64,000 nucleotides of DNA, taken from NCBI GenBank assembly GCA_007922195.1, contig ML682005.1, forward strand, positions 28,507,183 through 28,571,182, in the 5' to 3' direction. The stretch's first letter is position 1, and every line of letters starts with the position of its first letter. This document shows positions 36,164 through 47,065 of this stretch, piece by piece. The position numbers and the translations under genes are program-made. The stretch comes from Podocnemis expansa (taxonomy: Eukaryota > Chordata > Testudines > Podocnemididae). The notes beneath the pieces are model-generated. The model saw only the letters and a list, made by a program, of their open reading frames with translations, was not told where the DNA came from and made no database searches.

Positions 36164-36655
36164 AGAATCATAGAATCATAGGGTTGGAAGGGACCCCACG
36201 AGGTCATCTAGTCCAACCCCCTGCCAAAAAAAGCAGGACCACTCCCATTAGATCATCCCAGTCAGGGTTTTGTCCAGCTGGGCCTTGAACACCTCCAGAG
36301 ATGGAGATTCCACCACCTCCCTAGGCAGCTTATTCCAATGCTTCACCACTCGCCTAGTAAGGAAGTTTCTCCTAATATCCAGCCTGGACCGCCCCAGCTG
36401 TAACTTGAAACCATTGCTTCTCATTCTGCCCTCTGTTACTACTGAGAACAGTTGAGCTCCATCCTCCTTGGAGCAACCCTTCAAGTAGTTGAAGGTTGCT
36501 ATCAAATCCCCCCTCAGTCTTCTCTTCTGCAGGCTAAATAATCCTAGTTCCTTCAGTCTTTCTTCATAGGGCTTGTGCTCCAGCCCTTTGATCATTTTGG
36601 TTGCCCTCCTCTGGACTCTCTCTAATTTGTCCATATATCTCTTTAAGGAAAAGTA
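36164..36655 (-). mobile_element. CR1 LINE 3' end with open reverse-transcriptase C-terminus
   Basis: The minus strand keeps an uninterrupted frame for the C-terminal end of the CR1 reverse-transcriptase protein. Recognisable blocks are [38 protein letters not shown] and [14 protein letters not shown]. The element's 3' end is the repeated ATAGAATCAT at about 36163-36182. It is 5'-truncated, as most CR1 copies are. The open frame continues left-to-right into 36656-36799 by chance, within flanking LTR-like DNA. Low disruption suggests it is younger than the other CR1 pieces here. Confidence 0.9.
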
Positions 36656-37948
36656 GGTCAAGATGGAGGAAGATTTTAAACTTTTGAACTCCCTCATTCT
36701 CCCTCCCATCAAGAATTCTGAGGTCTCCTCCCACTGTCCAAGGACCCCTAAAACCCTTTGATCTGTATCACGCACTGTGCAGGTGAGAGGTGAAATCATC
36801 CTCTTTATGATTGGGTGAGGATGAAATCATATCTTTTGCGAGTGGTCAAGAGGAGACGAAAGTGATGATAGTGTATAAAAGAAGCTGCACAGCAGCAGAG
36901 CTTTGGAGATCTCTCCCACTCCTTATTGGGTTCCACTGGCCTCTGGCTATGTTGCCGCTGCACTGAGGAGTCTTACTCACACTCATCCCCAGAGAGGGTA
37001 ACAACGTCTCTGATGGAATCGGACTTAGTCTCTGAGTGGTGACTCAGGACTTAAGTCTCTGAGCTGGGTCTCCGGACTTAGTCTCAGCAAGGCGAACCCG
37101 AATATTCATACTTACACACACTCCAGACAGACAGATAACTAAGTCCTGTGGTTAAATCTGTGAGCAATGATATCACTGAAGGCTCGATACTAAGAAGCTC
37201 CGGCACTGTCAGAAGCTCAGCAGAGGTCCCACAGCAGCTGCACCTGCAAGCTTTCCAGAACCTTCCAAGCCGCCGTTGTTCCAGTCGCCACAGAGACCGT
37301 AGCAGAGCTGAGGAGAGCAGCCGGAGAGAGAGGAAGAACTTCCACCATTGTCCACCACAGAGACTTATTTCTCTTAAACTTGTGGTAAGAAAAGGGCCCC
37401 AAGGAGGGGAGGACAGTGATAAAAGCTCTAAGACCAACAGACAGGGGGCCCAATCCTTACAAAGTAATTTTATGATAATAAGTAAACTGCCAGGGAGAGT
37501 GTAAGACCGGGAACCCAGACTAGGTTTTAAAAGGAGTAATGTTAATATCTGAGATCTCTCCATTCTGTAAGTGACTGATCCCCACTTGCTGAATGTCTTT
37601 TGTAAATATAAATGTTGTTTAGTGTTTTACTTATATAGAATAGTTTTGATGTGGTATGTTATTGTTAAGCTATATGTGAAATGAGTAGGAATTCTTTGTC
37701 AATCCTCAGAATAGGCATTGTAATAAATCTTATGTTTATTTCTGAAGAACCTTTGGCTCTAAGTCTTTTGTTGCTTCTGGTCTGTGCTTGATCGGCGGGC
37801 TGTAGCCGTATTCTCCACTTGGGACATTTGCCCAGTTGAGGGGTATTTGTCCGTTTAGGCGAGGAATGGTCCCACCCTCGTTGCCCTAGAGTGTTGGAGA
37901 TTAAGACTCAGACTGCTGGACAGTCTGGGAATTGATTTTCTGGGGTAA
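36656..37948 (+). mobile_element. LTR-like segment with TATA box and distant polyA signal
   Basis: A TATAAAA at 36874-36880 and an AATAAA at 37722-37727 bracket about 840 bp, and the segment ends GGGGTAACA at about 37948. This is the U3-R-U5 layout of an LTR with an unusually long R. The start is obscured by the CR1 insertion at 36164-36655. No primer-binding site follows the end, so it looks like a solo LTR. The small open frames at 37084-37563 are not supported as genes. Confidence 0.5.
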
Positions 37949-38137
37949 CAGTTTCATGTAGAATATATATATAGGAATGTAGGTAGATTATATGTATGAA
38001 AGCATAACACTATTTCTCACATTTGGAACATATAACCCATTTTGTTATAATTATGTTAATTGAATACAGTGTGGCCATTATTCCCTTCCTATTTGTTTGC
38101 TTAATTAACTCATTGCAGTTTTTAATTCTCCCTACAG

Positions 38138-38226
38138 AGATGAAGACAGCGATCAAGAAGTGAATGCAATTTTCTTTGAATCGTAATGTTATAGAAGGAC
38201 CATAACCTCAAATCAGAAAGAGTAAG
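38138..38226 (+). other. Candidate exon of an unidentified transcript
   Basis: A pyrimidine-rich tract ending CCCTACAG (to 38137) precedes the segment, and AAG|GTGAGG follows it, a strong donor-like site. One frame reads DEDSDQEVNAIFFES and then stops at 38184-38186; the other two frames also contain stops. If real, it is a terminal-coding or noncoding exon. There is no homology I can name. Confidence 0.25.
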
Positions 38227-38356
38227 GTGAGGTTGCATATCAAGAGTCAGAATTTTGGTTAGAAGGGAACTAAGCAAGCACAGGGATTTCAGGAAAACAA
38301 CTTCCTACCTATTACATTTAATTGAAAACAATTTCTGGAAATTACATGGGAGAGTA

Positions 38357-38647
38357 GGCCCAAGTCTATACTTGCCAGTGCCACACTTTTCGGCAGCAGT
38401 CGATGGGAAATACAGAAAGCATGTAAAATACCTTGCGTATCTCTCGACTACTTATGAAGTACTCCCTACGCACTACACTAAGCCAACTGAAAATGCCTTC
38501 CAGTTGGCTTACCAATACTCCAATCCCAGGGCTGGAGTTGCTAAGGCAATTCCAGATCGATTGAGCACATCTACACAGACCGTGCAATTGAAAACAGAAG
38601 ATCATGCTGATGGCAGCAATTTTGCCACTGTCAGTATAGACTTAGCC
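38357..38647. mobile_element. MITE with GTCTATACT termini
   Basis: The left end is GGCCCAAGTCTATACTTG and the inverted right end GGCTAAGTCTATACTGACAG; both are followed inward by AGTGGCA-like sequence. TA flanks both sides. The 291-bp body has no transposase, and the 131-codon frame across it is a chance frame. The superfamily is uncertain. Confidence 0.65.
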
Positions 38648-39261
38648 TAGGGAAGAGATAAAAGAGGAAAAAAGGAAAGAAAAGAAGGGAGCAAATTCCA
38701 GTCATTCAGTTTTCTTAATGAAAAACAATAAAAATAAGGATTCTGTTTAATTAAAATTAAGGGCCCTCTACTTCTTGAACGTGGCTAGGTTGCATTTAAC
38801 AATTCATGCTTCTTTCTTCTACAACACTATATTAATAGTGAGGAAAATGAACTGCTATTTCCTGTCTGCCCTTTTTCTCCCTCCTTCTCTTCTTCCTATT
38901 CTCAACTGCTTGGGTTCACATGTAGCATATTCTGGCTTCATATATCTCCTTCCATGATGAAGCATCTGCTGCTGGTGCTGAGGCTGCTGGCACTCTCTGT
39001 GATTGCCCCACAGCACATTACAGATGGCAGTGTCATTGGCGATGATAGCCTAATATACTAATGCCAGCAGCAGGGGACAGCTGCTGCCTTTGTTCAGTTT
39101 TCAGTCACATATCCATCCAAGATATCATGGAGACAGTTTAGGTGGTAGCCACTGGGTGGGGCAAAAGTGCATTAAAAAAAAAAAAAGGATGATGCTGGGT
39201 TCTAGAAAACAACAATATAAAGGAATTTTAAAGTTTATCTTTATAAATGTCCTGACTTTTT
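38648..39261. other. No gene recognised
   Basis: Mixed AT-rich DNA with a poly-A tract near 39174-39186. No recognised domain. Confidence 0.4.
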
Positions 39262-39301
39262 CATATCTATATCTATATCTATATCTATATCTATATCTAT
39301 A
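39262..39301. repeat. (ATATCT)n microsatellite
   Basis: About six to seven copies of a 6-bp unit. The YRYRYR-like translation it gives is not a protein. Confidence 0.95.
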
Positions 39302-40686
39302 CTTAAATTGGAGCAATATCAGAAACTCTGGGCATCTCCTAAGCATGATATTTTAAAAACAGCACTATGTGTATTTCTTCCACAATAATTTTCATAAGGA
39401 CACACACCATAATACTCTGATTTGAAGGATCTCGTGTCATTAGCACCATAGGATATATACAAATTTACACCAGATGAACTGTAGTAATTTACATTGCCCT
39501 TTCCAAGGGGCATGTACATTTACCCATTTGACTGAAGTATGCATTTTCACATTGTGAAATGTCAAAAGAGTCTTCTAAGAGCTGTAGAAAACATATGTTA
39601 ATGTGGTTTGACTGTTTTTCTTGTGGAATATATTATTTCAGCAAAGCCTTGTAGATTTTAGATGAGGTGTAATATTTTAGCAAATGCATTCCTTCTATCC
39701 CCCAGTCTCAATGCTTGATACTCCATAAAGATTTCACCTAATATAAAATTTTGTAAACCAGTACTTATGGCATTGTATCTAATAGTCATGTCATAGTAGC
39801 AAGTAAAAATGTGGAGCCTCAGATGATTTCCAGTGTAAGAAATGCAATGGAATGGAGCAAGGGTGGAGTCAGAATCCCCACATAAATGGAGTTAGTATCC
39901 TCTGGATCTCCTGGATCTTGGTTTGCCAGAATCTATTCCACTTGAGGCAAATCCTGTCTCTACCTGCTTGAATAAAAGGGTATTTCTGCTGGTGAATCCT
40001 TAAAAGATTTCCCTCAATGTTTCTTAGAACTGCATTTCTCATGTATTTTTACAGTGGGAGGAGATGCCAAAATTAAGCATGTCCTTAAAAGGGAGCTTAG
40101 GGAACAGGAAGAGAGGGACTTCTTTTCATGTTTTAAAAGTAAAAGAAAAGTAAAAAAGTAAAAGTAAAACAAATTTTTCCCAATTAATAAAATGTACTCT
40201 TTTTCTAAACTTTTTTTTTTTTGTAGATTACTGAAGGGCTATGAGAATATTTAGTTTTCTCCCTGATCATCTTTCTGTGTGACAGGCTCACTTTCTGCAC
40301 AAATTGATACTGAAGCGTGGACTTTCCCAACAAATAAATAGGTTTGCAACAGTCTAGCACTAAATCAGAGCTACAGTGCTGCTGTACCTCTTCCACCTGA
40401 GAAGAAACAAGCTCCTCTTAAAGAAAATGTATGTGTGTCTTTTCTTTTCTTTACCCTGATTTATTTTTCTTCTTCTTCCTCATCTCCTCTATCTTTTACC
40501 CCTCTTTTCCCCTTATGGCCACCATCATCTATTTTAGGATGAAATCTGCTCTTTATGAAATGAATGAGTTTGAATTCATATTTCTGTCATAAGTCAATAG
40601 ACAGGATATTCAGCTTTCATAACACAGTTTCAATAGACTATAGTCTGACATCTGGGATATATGTCACATGCAGAGAGGTAGGTTAT
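39302..40686. other. No feature recognised
   Basis: AT-rich, with TAAAAGTAAAAG-type low complexity near 40132-40170 and poly-T near 40210. Confidence 0.4.
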
Positions 40687-40704
40687 ATATCTATATCTAT
40701 ATTG

Positions 40705-40738
<34 letters not shown>
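40687..40738. repeat. (ATCTAT)n and (GATA)n microsatellites
   Basis: A short ATCTAT run is followed by about eight GATA units from 40705. Confidence 0.95.
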
Positions 40739-41514
40739 CCAGCCAGCAAATTTAGAAAAACAAGTGTGCTTCAGACAAGCCAGGATGAAAAAAATGTAAG
40801 TAAAAGGTATTTGTTTCTTTTTGCTATAATGTGGTAAGGAATCACAAGAAAATGACAGAATGAAACAAAACATTCTGTAATAAAAGTTATTATTCCCAGC
40901 TAGTCATTTGTACACTAGCCAGGTCCTACTTCAATTCACCCCCCCCACCCCTTCCAAAATTAACTTTGTATTTGTGTTCTGAACCTAAGGCAGCAATCAA
41001 TTTGCCAAGTGGCTGTACCTTTGTCTTAAGCAGGGCTTTGTTAATCTAGTTTTTGTTGAAGAGGGAGAACACACCTCTATTTGCTTTTTATTATCCTGTG
41101 AAATACTTAATTGCCAGGCATCCACATAAGAACAGCCATCATCACAGAGTGTTAATTACCTCTCCTAACAGGTTTAACAGAAAAACCAAGGGTTTGAGAC
41201 TTAACCACTCTTCAGAAATCATGAGACCTGAACAGAGATGAGACAATGATCTTTGCTCTCCATGTTGTCCTTGTTCTGTGGTTAAGCAGATTTCAGTTTC
41301 AAGTGTTGCCAGTTTTGCCTTTTAATAAGCATTAAGAAAAAATAAAGAGGAAAACCAGCAGCACATAAGGTGATAATACAATGAATGATATAAAATTACA
41401 ATAGTAGCTATTATCTGTAGAAAACAGGTTCAAAGCAGAGTGGGGGAAAAATAACACTCCCTTTCTCCTGAAGCCCCACCAACACTAGAATTTTTTAATT
41501 GATTGGGTAAGTAG
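40739..41514. other. No feature recognised
   Basis: AT-rich, with a short C run near 40940. Confidence 0.4.
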
Positions 41515-41700
41515 TGTTATCTAGTAAATCAAACACTGGACTGGGAGTCAGGACACTTCCTGGATAACCTTTGGCAAGTCACATCACCTTCTGTGTGTCA
41601 GTTTCCCCATCTGTAAAATGGGGATAAGAACTTACTTCCCTTTATAACATACTTTGAATTCTAGTGATGGGAATTGCTATATAAGGGTGAGATATTATTA
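41515..41700 (+). mobile_element. MIR SINE, plus
   Basis: Clear MIR order: CACTGGACTGGGAGTCAGGA, TTTGGCAAGTCACATCACC, CAGTTTCCCCATCTGTAAAA and TGGGGATAAGAACTTACTTCC. Confidence 0.85.
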
Positions 41701-42275
41701 TTACCACCATGTATTTATTACAAGAGATCCCAGACACCCTATTGTGCTACTCAGAGCTTACAGTATAAATAGTGTAGTCTGCGCAATTATTGCAAGTGGG
41801 TATAATTGTGTTCTTATTTTTTAACACAGTTGACTTCCCCTTAGGCAGCTATGCAGATGATTTTTGTAATTCTTGTTGATGAATTGGAATCAACTGGTTT
41901 ACTGATTGTGATTCATGAGATATGCAATAAAAATGATAAAACAAAGCACAAGCTTTACTTGCTTTACTCCAAATGACTTTACTCATTAATGTAGCCAAAC
42001 AACCAAAAGCTACATACAGAGAGATAGCTCTTAGGATTTCAGGCATACTCACGTATTCATAAGCCTATGGAAAACAAAGTAGGTCACAAATGAGATAACA
42101 CCATTTCATACCCTTATGGACCCCAAATGCATTCCCTCTCTCCTTTATGTAATTTATAGGATACACAACCATATTTGCCTATATTCAGTGACTATAACAT
42201 AATAATTTGACTCTTGTCCATAAATTGCATTGCCCCATCCATATTAATTCCAAGGGGTTAATCACATCAGTATAT
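41701..42275. other. No feature recognised
   Basis: AT-rich DNA without recognised features. Confidence 0.4.
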
Positions 42276-42666
42276 TTCAGCTAAACAAACAAGGAGTCTT
42301 TTGTCACTTTCAAAGACTAGCCTTTAAAGTGTCACAAGACTTCTTGTATGTTTTGCTGTCCACATTAATATTTCTGATCACTAAACTAAGCATAACAAGG
42401 AGTCTGGAGAACTTAAAAAGACTAACAAATTTATTTATTGCATTAGCTTTTGTGGGAGAAAATCCTACTTCATCAGTCACTTGAAGATGGGTTACTTACA
42501 GAATAGGGGCAAAACAAATCTAGGAGAGTGTAAGTCAGAGGATCAGGTTGGACTGTTACAGCAAGTCAAAACAGTTGTTTGGACTCAAACAGTAAAGTAC
42601 AGCAATTACTATGGGAATATGGCAGGGGGAACAAAATTGCCTGTCATAACAGGGAAAAAACCCATA
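42276..42666 (-). mobile_element. Penelope-like 3'-UTR and tail, minus
   Basis: Reading leftward from 42666 on the minus strand: a short frame continuing the endonuclease C-terminus (GFFPCYDRQFC), then 3'-UTR (near 42490-42600), the module at 42440-42480, and the terminal unit. The module has CUGAUGA, stem II and AGCUA, but AAAA for GAAA (G12 to A). A small extra inverted pair of tail pieces lies at 42276-42350. Together with 43782-44085 this is one PLE 3' end split by a MITE. Confidence 0.75.
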
Positions 42667-43781
42667 GGTTATATCTACACTTAGAACATTAGTTTGAATT
42701 AACTGAATTCAAACTAATCAAGTCGAACTAATAATTATTAGTTTGAATTCAATTAATTTGAACTAACATGGCCACATTAAGAAAACCAGTTTGAACTAGC
42801 ATATCCACGGACAGGACTTACTAGTTCAAATTGGAAAAGGGGCACCATGGGAGGTGTGGCAATATGGCCCACAAGAAGGGCCATGCCATCACCCAATTCC
42901 CTGCTGGGCTCCAGCCCTCTGAGCCCCAAAGAGGGAAAAGCATCCCATGTCCAACTGTAGCCACACCACCACGCCAGGCTCAGAAGGCTAGAGCTAGCAG
43001 GGGATGTTTTCCTCTGTCAGGCTCTGTGGAGCCAAGGTAGCCCCTCTGCACCCACCCGCATGGGGACAGGACCCCCATGCCCGGCTGGGGCCCTACTTGC
43101 CAGTGTGGGGACGGGACCCCCGTGCCCAGCTGGAGCCCTGCCTTCCGGCGTGGGGAAAGGATCCCTGCCCACGGCCGGAGCCCGCTTGCTAGTGCAGGGA
43201 ACGGATCCACGAGAGCCCCTGGAGCTGTGCATGGGGATCCCTTCCTTGTGCCAAAAAGCTGGGCTTCAGCCAGGCGGCAGCTGTGCACAGGGGTCTCATC
43301 CCCATGCCTGCTGAATGCAGCTGGAGCTGCACTCAGGTTTCCCATCCCCACACCAGGAAGCTGGGCTCCAGCTGGGCAAGGGTTCCCATCCCTGAACCCG
43401 GCAAATGCAGCTCGAGCTGGCCGCAGGAATCCTCCATCCTCCAGCCAGGGGACCAGGGCCCCATCAGCCCGGTGCAGATTTGGTGGGGTGCACCTTCTTT
43501 CCAGGGTGCCATGCACCCTGGGAGGAAAGCCAACCTATGTTAATTTGAACTAACATTAGTTCGAATTAATGTGGCTAGATACTGTCAATCCAGACTAGCC
43601 AGTTTGATTTGACAGTCGCTTCGAAGTTGCATAAGGTTTTATAACTTCAAGGCGTCATCTCTTCAATTCAACCTAAGGGAAGCCTTAGCTCGAATTGGCA
43701 AAACTGTGTGTAGTCATGCTTTTTTTTTAATTCGACCTAATGTTTATTGGGTTAAATTAAAATGTGTGTGTAGACATACCC
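42667..43781. mobile_element. Harbinger-type MITE with GC-rich minisatellite core
   Basis: The termini are GGTTATATCTACAC (left) and GGGTATGTCTACAC (right, inverted), flanked by ATA and ACA, a probable mutated 3-bp duplication. Subterminal parts carry TTAGTTTGAATTAA and AGTTCGAATTAA near-palindromes. The core (about 43050-43430) is a degenerate repeat of roughly 45 bp. The several overlapping open frames in the GC-rich core are shadows. Confidence 0.75.
43050..43430. repeat. GC-rich minisatellite, about 45-bp unit
   Basis: Successive blocks begin TGGGGACAGGACCCCC, TGGGGACGGGACCCCC, TGGGGAAAGGATCCC and GGGAACGGATCCA. Each is followed by a GCTGGAGCCC-like segment. Divergence rises to the right. 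Confidence 0.7.
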
Positions 43782-44090
43782 ACAGTCTATATTCAGCTGT
43801 AAGCTGATGGTGTCAAATCAGCATATAAATTCCAATTCTGCTGTTTCTCTTTGAAGTTTTGATTTGCTATCCATCTGATTTATTACAGCTATTAACAGAT
43901 CCTTAATGGAGTGATCAGGGAGATCGAAGAGTTTATCTATTGATTTTTGAATGTTGTTATTTCTGATGTCTTGTGTCTATCTATTCTTTTGCATGGAGAC
44001 TGTCCTGTTTTTCCAATGTATGGGGGGCGGGCACATTTCTGGCAGGTGATGGAATAAATCACATTGGTGGATGAACAGGTGAATGAACAT
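43782..44090 (-). pseudogene. Penelope-like GIY-YIG endonuclease, C-terminal remnant
   Basis: Penelope-like retroelements end in a GIY-YIG endonuclease domain that cuts the target. The minus strand from about 44070 reads TNVIYSITCQKC, a few residues, then YIGKTGQSPCKRIDRHKTSE. This matches the family's GIY-like start, the CxxC pair typical of the Penelope type, YIG and the following arginine region. A stop follows. In another frame come DHSIKDLLIAVINQM and ELEFIC, a stop, then FDTISLQLNID, matching the conserved C-terminal tail. Stops and a frameshift make it a pseudogene. The MITE at 42667-43781 sits just after LNID. The reverse-transcriptase part is absent. Confidence 0.8.
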
Positions 44091-44308
44091 CAATCAGGGT
44101 TTTTTTAATAGATTCTATCTATCAATACAGTGTAATTCCCTAACAACAAAACTGCAAAACATTGTAAAAGTTCCCAGACTTATCCCTATTTCAAATACCT
44201 TTTGTAAACTTGCAGTATACCTGTCTTTCTGTGGTCACTTGTTTCTTTCATGAATGAAAAGGCATAATACATGGCTTTTGTTTTGTATTAGAAACTAAGA
44301 GACAAACA

Positions 44309-45170
44309 TGTGTCCTAGTATAACAGCGCAGGAATGAGGCCTAAGGACTAATAGGCATAAGGCCTAAGATAAAAGAATGGTCAAGTTGATTATAAAACCA
44401 TGTCAGCAGGAGTCAGGCTGTGAACTTACAGTCTCACAGAAATTGATGAAGAAGTAATACTGATACTGCAAACACATATATTTCCAAAACAGTACTGGAT
44501 AAAAGAGTCTAAAAATACACCTCAGAGACAGATGGCATCAGGGCATCCTAACACCACAAAGATAACAAGCATCACCTGGTCCCCTCATATGACACTTTAT
44601 CATTACAAAAAAGACATTTCTATGCATTAGAGATGTTTTGCCCAAACCATCCAGTGCAAAGGAATGGATGGTATTGTATTATGTCAAAAAAGTGGCAACT
44701 ACCCAGGAACGCCCCTGGCCCGGAAAAAGACCCAGGGCTCACGCGCCAGGATTTGGGGATCACGTGCTTTAAGCATGCCACCACTGCAGCCGCCACTGAA
44801 GCAGACTCAGGGCTCTGGCACCGTGACTTGGGGCTCAAACCCCATAAGCCTGGTGCCAGCGACACCCCTGCAACTACCTGCATGAAAGGGGCAGAACAGA
44901 ACTTGCCTGTGGCAGTGTATAAAAGCAGGCATCACAGGAACAACTTTGTGCAGTTGAGGGAAGGACTGAACATCCTGTTGCTAACTGAGTTGTTCTATTG
45001 TACTGGAACACTCATATTTTAAACACGCTTGTAAGATGTAGGTCACTTCTCATTGTGCACCACTACAATAAAACTGGCCACATGCCCTCATTGCTCAGCA
45101 GACCAATGGTTGCGTTGATTCATCTGATCATGGTTGAGGTCTCAGGTATCTGAGCAGAGCTGGGACACCA
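44309..45170 (+). mobile_element. LTR-like segment with TATA box and polyA signal
   Basis: Begins TGTGTCCTAG and ends GGGACACCA, near inverted termini as in LTRs. TATAAAA at 44918-44924 and AATAAA at 45067-45072 give a compact R of about 120-150 bp. The U3 part contains a GC-rich repeated insert (44690-44890). No internal retroviral genes are present and no target duplication was confirmed. Probably a solo LTR; family unassigned. Confidence 0.55.
44690..44890. repeat. Dimeric GC-rich repeat, copy 1
   Basis: Two divergent units of roughly 75-80 bp in tandem, each with GACYCAGGGCTC, a GACTTGGGG-like block and a CCATAAGCCTGGTGCC-like block. It is paralogous to 45690-45870. Confidence 0.6.
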
Positions 45171-45469
45171 CATCCAGATGGACACTTGCACATAGCCAAC
45201 AACTGATAAGCACTGCACAAGTGACAATATGTTTAAGACCACAGGCCTTACTTTGTTCATCTGAAGTCAAACCTTGCCAGAAACATATCACACTAAGCCT
45301 TCCAGTAATACAACAGCTTTATGTCACTGCAAAGCCTAATAACCCAATTATTTGTGTCCTCCGACATGCCCCCAGGATGTTTCAAGTCAAAAGAAGCTAT
45401 ACTGTTATTGAGTTATAGGGTTATAGGTTAGCAACAGACAAGAAAAACAAAGTAAAAATGGTATTATAC
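45171..45469. other. No feature recognised
   Basis: Nothing recognised; composition is average. Confidence 0.35.
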
Positions 45470-45560
45470 CCTTTCTCAGATGGGAAACTGAAGCACAGAG
45501 GCCAACAAAAGGGACATAGGCATTGCAATGCTCACGTATCATGCCACCTAACTTTTAAGC
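45470..45560 (-). mobile_element. Possible MIR fragment, minus
   Basis: CTCAGATGGGAAACTGAAGCACAGAGG matches the reversed MIR 3' core, but the rest is too diverged for certainty. Confidence 0.4.
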
Positions 45561-45689
45561 ACCTAGAAAAAGGTCATAGGAGCAAAACTGTGACATAGAA
45601 AGCTCAAGCTGTGTGTTTATATACCTTGTATAACGAATGGAGAGAGATACACAACTTAGAATGTGATCCACAAAGCTGGCCTGCTGGTC

Positions 45690-45870
45690 AGAAGCACCGC
45701 TGGCCCAAGAGAAGACCCATGGCTCAGAGCACTGCGACTCAGGGCTCAAGCCACATAAGCATGCTGCCGCCGTGGCCAGCCCAGCAGCGGACCCGGGGCT
45801 TGGGCGCTGGGACTCAGGGCTTGAGCCTCGTAAGCCCACTGCCTGTGATGCCCCTAGCGTTGGTGAACCA
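45690..45870. repeat. Dimeric GC-rich repeat, copy 2
   Basis: Same dimeric layout as 44690-44890: GACCCATGGCTCAGAGC, GACTCAGGGCTCAAGCC, ATAAGCATGCTGCCG, then a second unit from GACCCGGGGCTTGGG. The two copies lie 1 kb apart in the same orientation. Confidence 0.6.
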
Positions 45871-45896
45871 CCTTAAATAGCCAAAGAGAGATGCTA

Positions 45897-47065
45897 GTAA
45901 GAGGAGGGTGTACTAAGCTATGCCACTCTTGTGGAGCTCAGACTCTCAGTCCAGATGCAGGAAGCTGTGACATACCAATGTACAATTCAGACAAGTTGGG
46001 GTTTATGTCACTCCTGCCCTGAAGCCTTGAGGTGTCTTATGGAGCCTTGCTGAAGTAGGTCTTACTTGGACCACTCACAGTCTTTCAGCAAGCAAGCCAG
46101 ATCCTGAATGTTTGTGTGTAGCTAGAGCTTGCTGGTTACACCGTGGCTCTCCCCAGCCTTTGTTACAGTGCCTAACTACACACCCAGTCCTGGATTTTCC
46201 CCTGAAATGTATCTCTTGTACTACCAAACTCTCTCCTGGACACTACAAATATAATAAATCTGTTATCTCTTTACAGAAACAACATGCCAGCTTATTATCT
46301 TAACTGTAGTTACCCAGACACTTCAGTTTAAATACACGCAATTAGATAAAACAGCAAACCAAATTTATTAACTATATACAGAGATTTTAAGTCAGTACAA
46401 GTAATGACAAATAAAAGTCAGAAATGATTACAAAAAATATACAGATACATGTTTAGTGGTATCTAACATATCAAGCTATATTAGATTCAAGGAAAAATTT
46501 TCGCCAGATACATCCAGCAAGGTTACTAACAGAACCCTTCAGATCAGAAACTCTTCCCCAAAAAGTCCAATCACTGTTTTCTTTTGATTTTTCATGTGCA
46601 GAGAATGCAAGGGACAGGGAGACAGAGAGATATCTCAGTGTATTTGTCCCTTATTTTTATAGTTTCCATCCCATCCCCCACTTGAAAAGTATTTCCAGCT
46701 GAGAACTAGGAGACAAAAAATATTTTTTTGCAGGATGATTTCAGCTATTTTTTTCCCATCTGTTTGAGCTTTGTTTGTTTCCCCCGGTGCTTGATAGATC
46801 TGTTTACTTACTGCTTAAATACAAATTAAGACATGGAAGCATACATTTAGTACAGACTTGACTTTTGCCTGGGCAGGGTTGTGGGTCTTGGAACCTGTGT
46901 TAATAACATTATACAAGGGAACCTTATACACTATTGACATACATATTTTATCAGGACAAAACTGAGCAGCAAAGAAGGAGTTTTCAAATGATACCTTACA
47001 AAGCATACATTGTACGCAAATTATTATAATAATGCATAGGTTGTAAACAGAGAGGTGTATTCCAA
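45897..47065. repeat. Unclassified dispersed repeat, possible minus-oriented LTR
   Basis: The ACACCGTGGCTCTCCCC block near 46138, TTACCCAGACACTTC near 46310 and CAAATTTATTAACTA near 46359 match, from memory, a repeat common in turtle genomes. The TTTATTAA region would be a reversed polyadenylation signal. Boundaries are estimates. Confidence 0.4.

Noticed and set aside
36248..36799. 183-codon minus frame as a host gene
   Set aside because: The downstream two-thirds is the CR1 reverse-transcriptase C-terminus. The first part is a chance extension into LTR-like sequence.
37084..37563. Overlapping 159- and 118-codon frames on opposite strands
   Set aside because: They fall within the R region of the LTR-like segment and resemble no retroviral protein.
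38255..38650. 131-codon frame as a small protein
   Set aside because: Most of it is the body of a MITE with clear terminal inverted repeats.
39090..39356. Frame with a repeated tyrosine-leucine tail
   Set aside because: The tail is the translation of the (ATATCT)n microsatellite.
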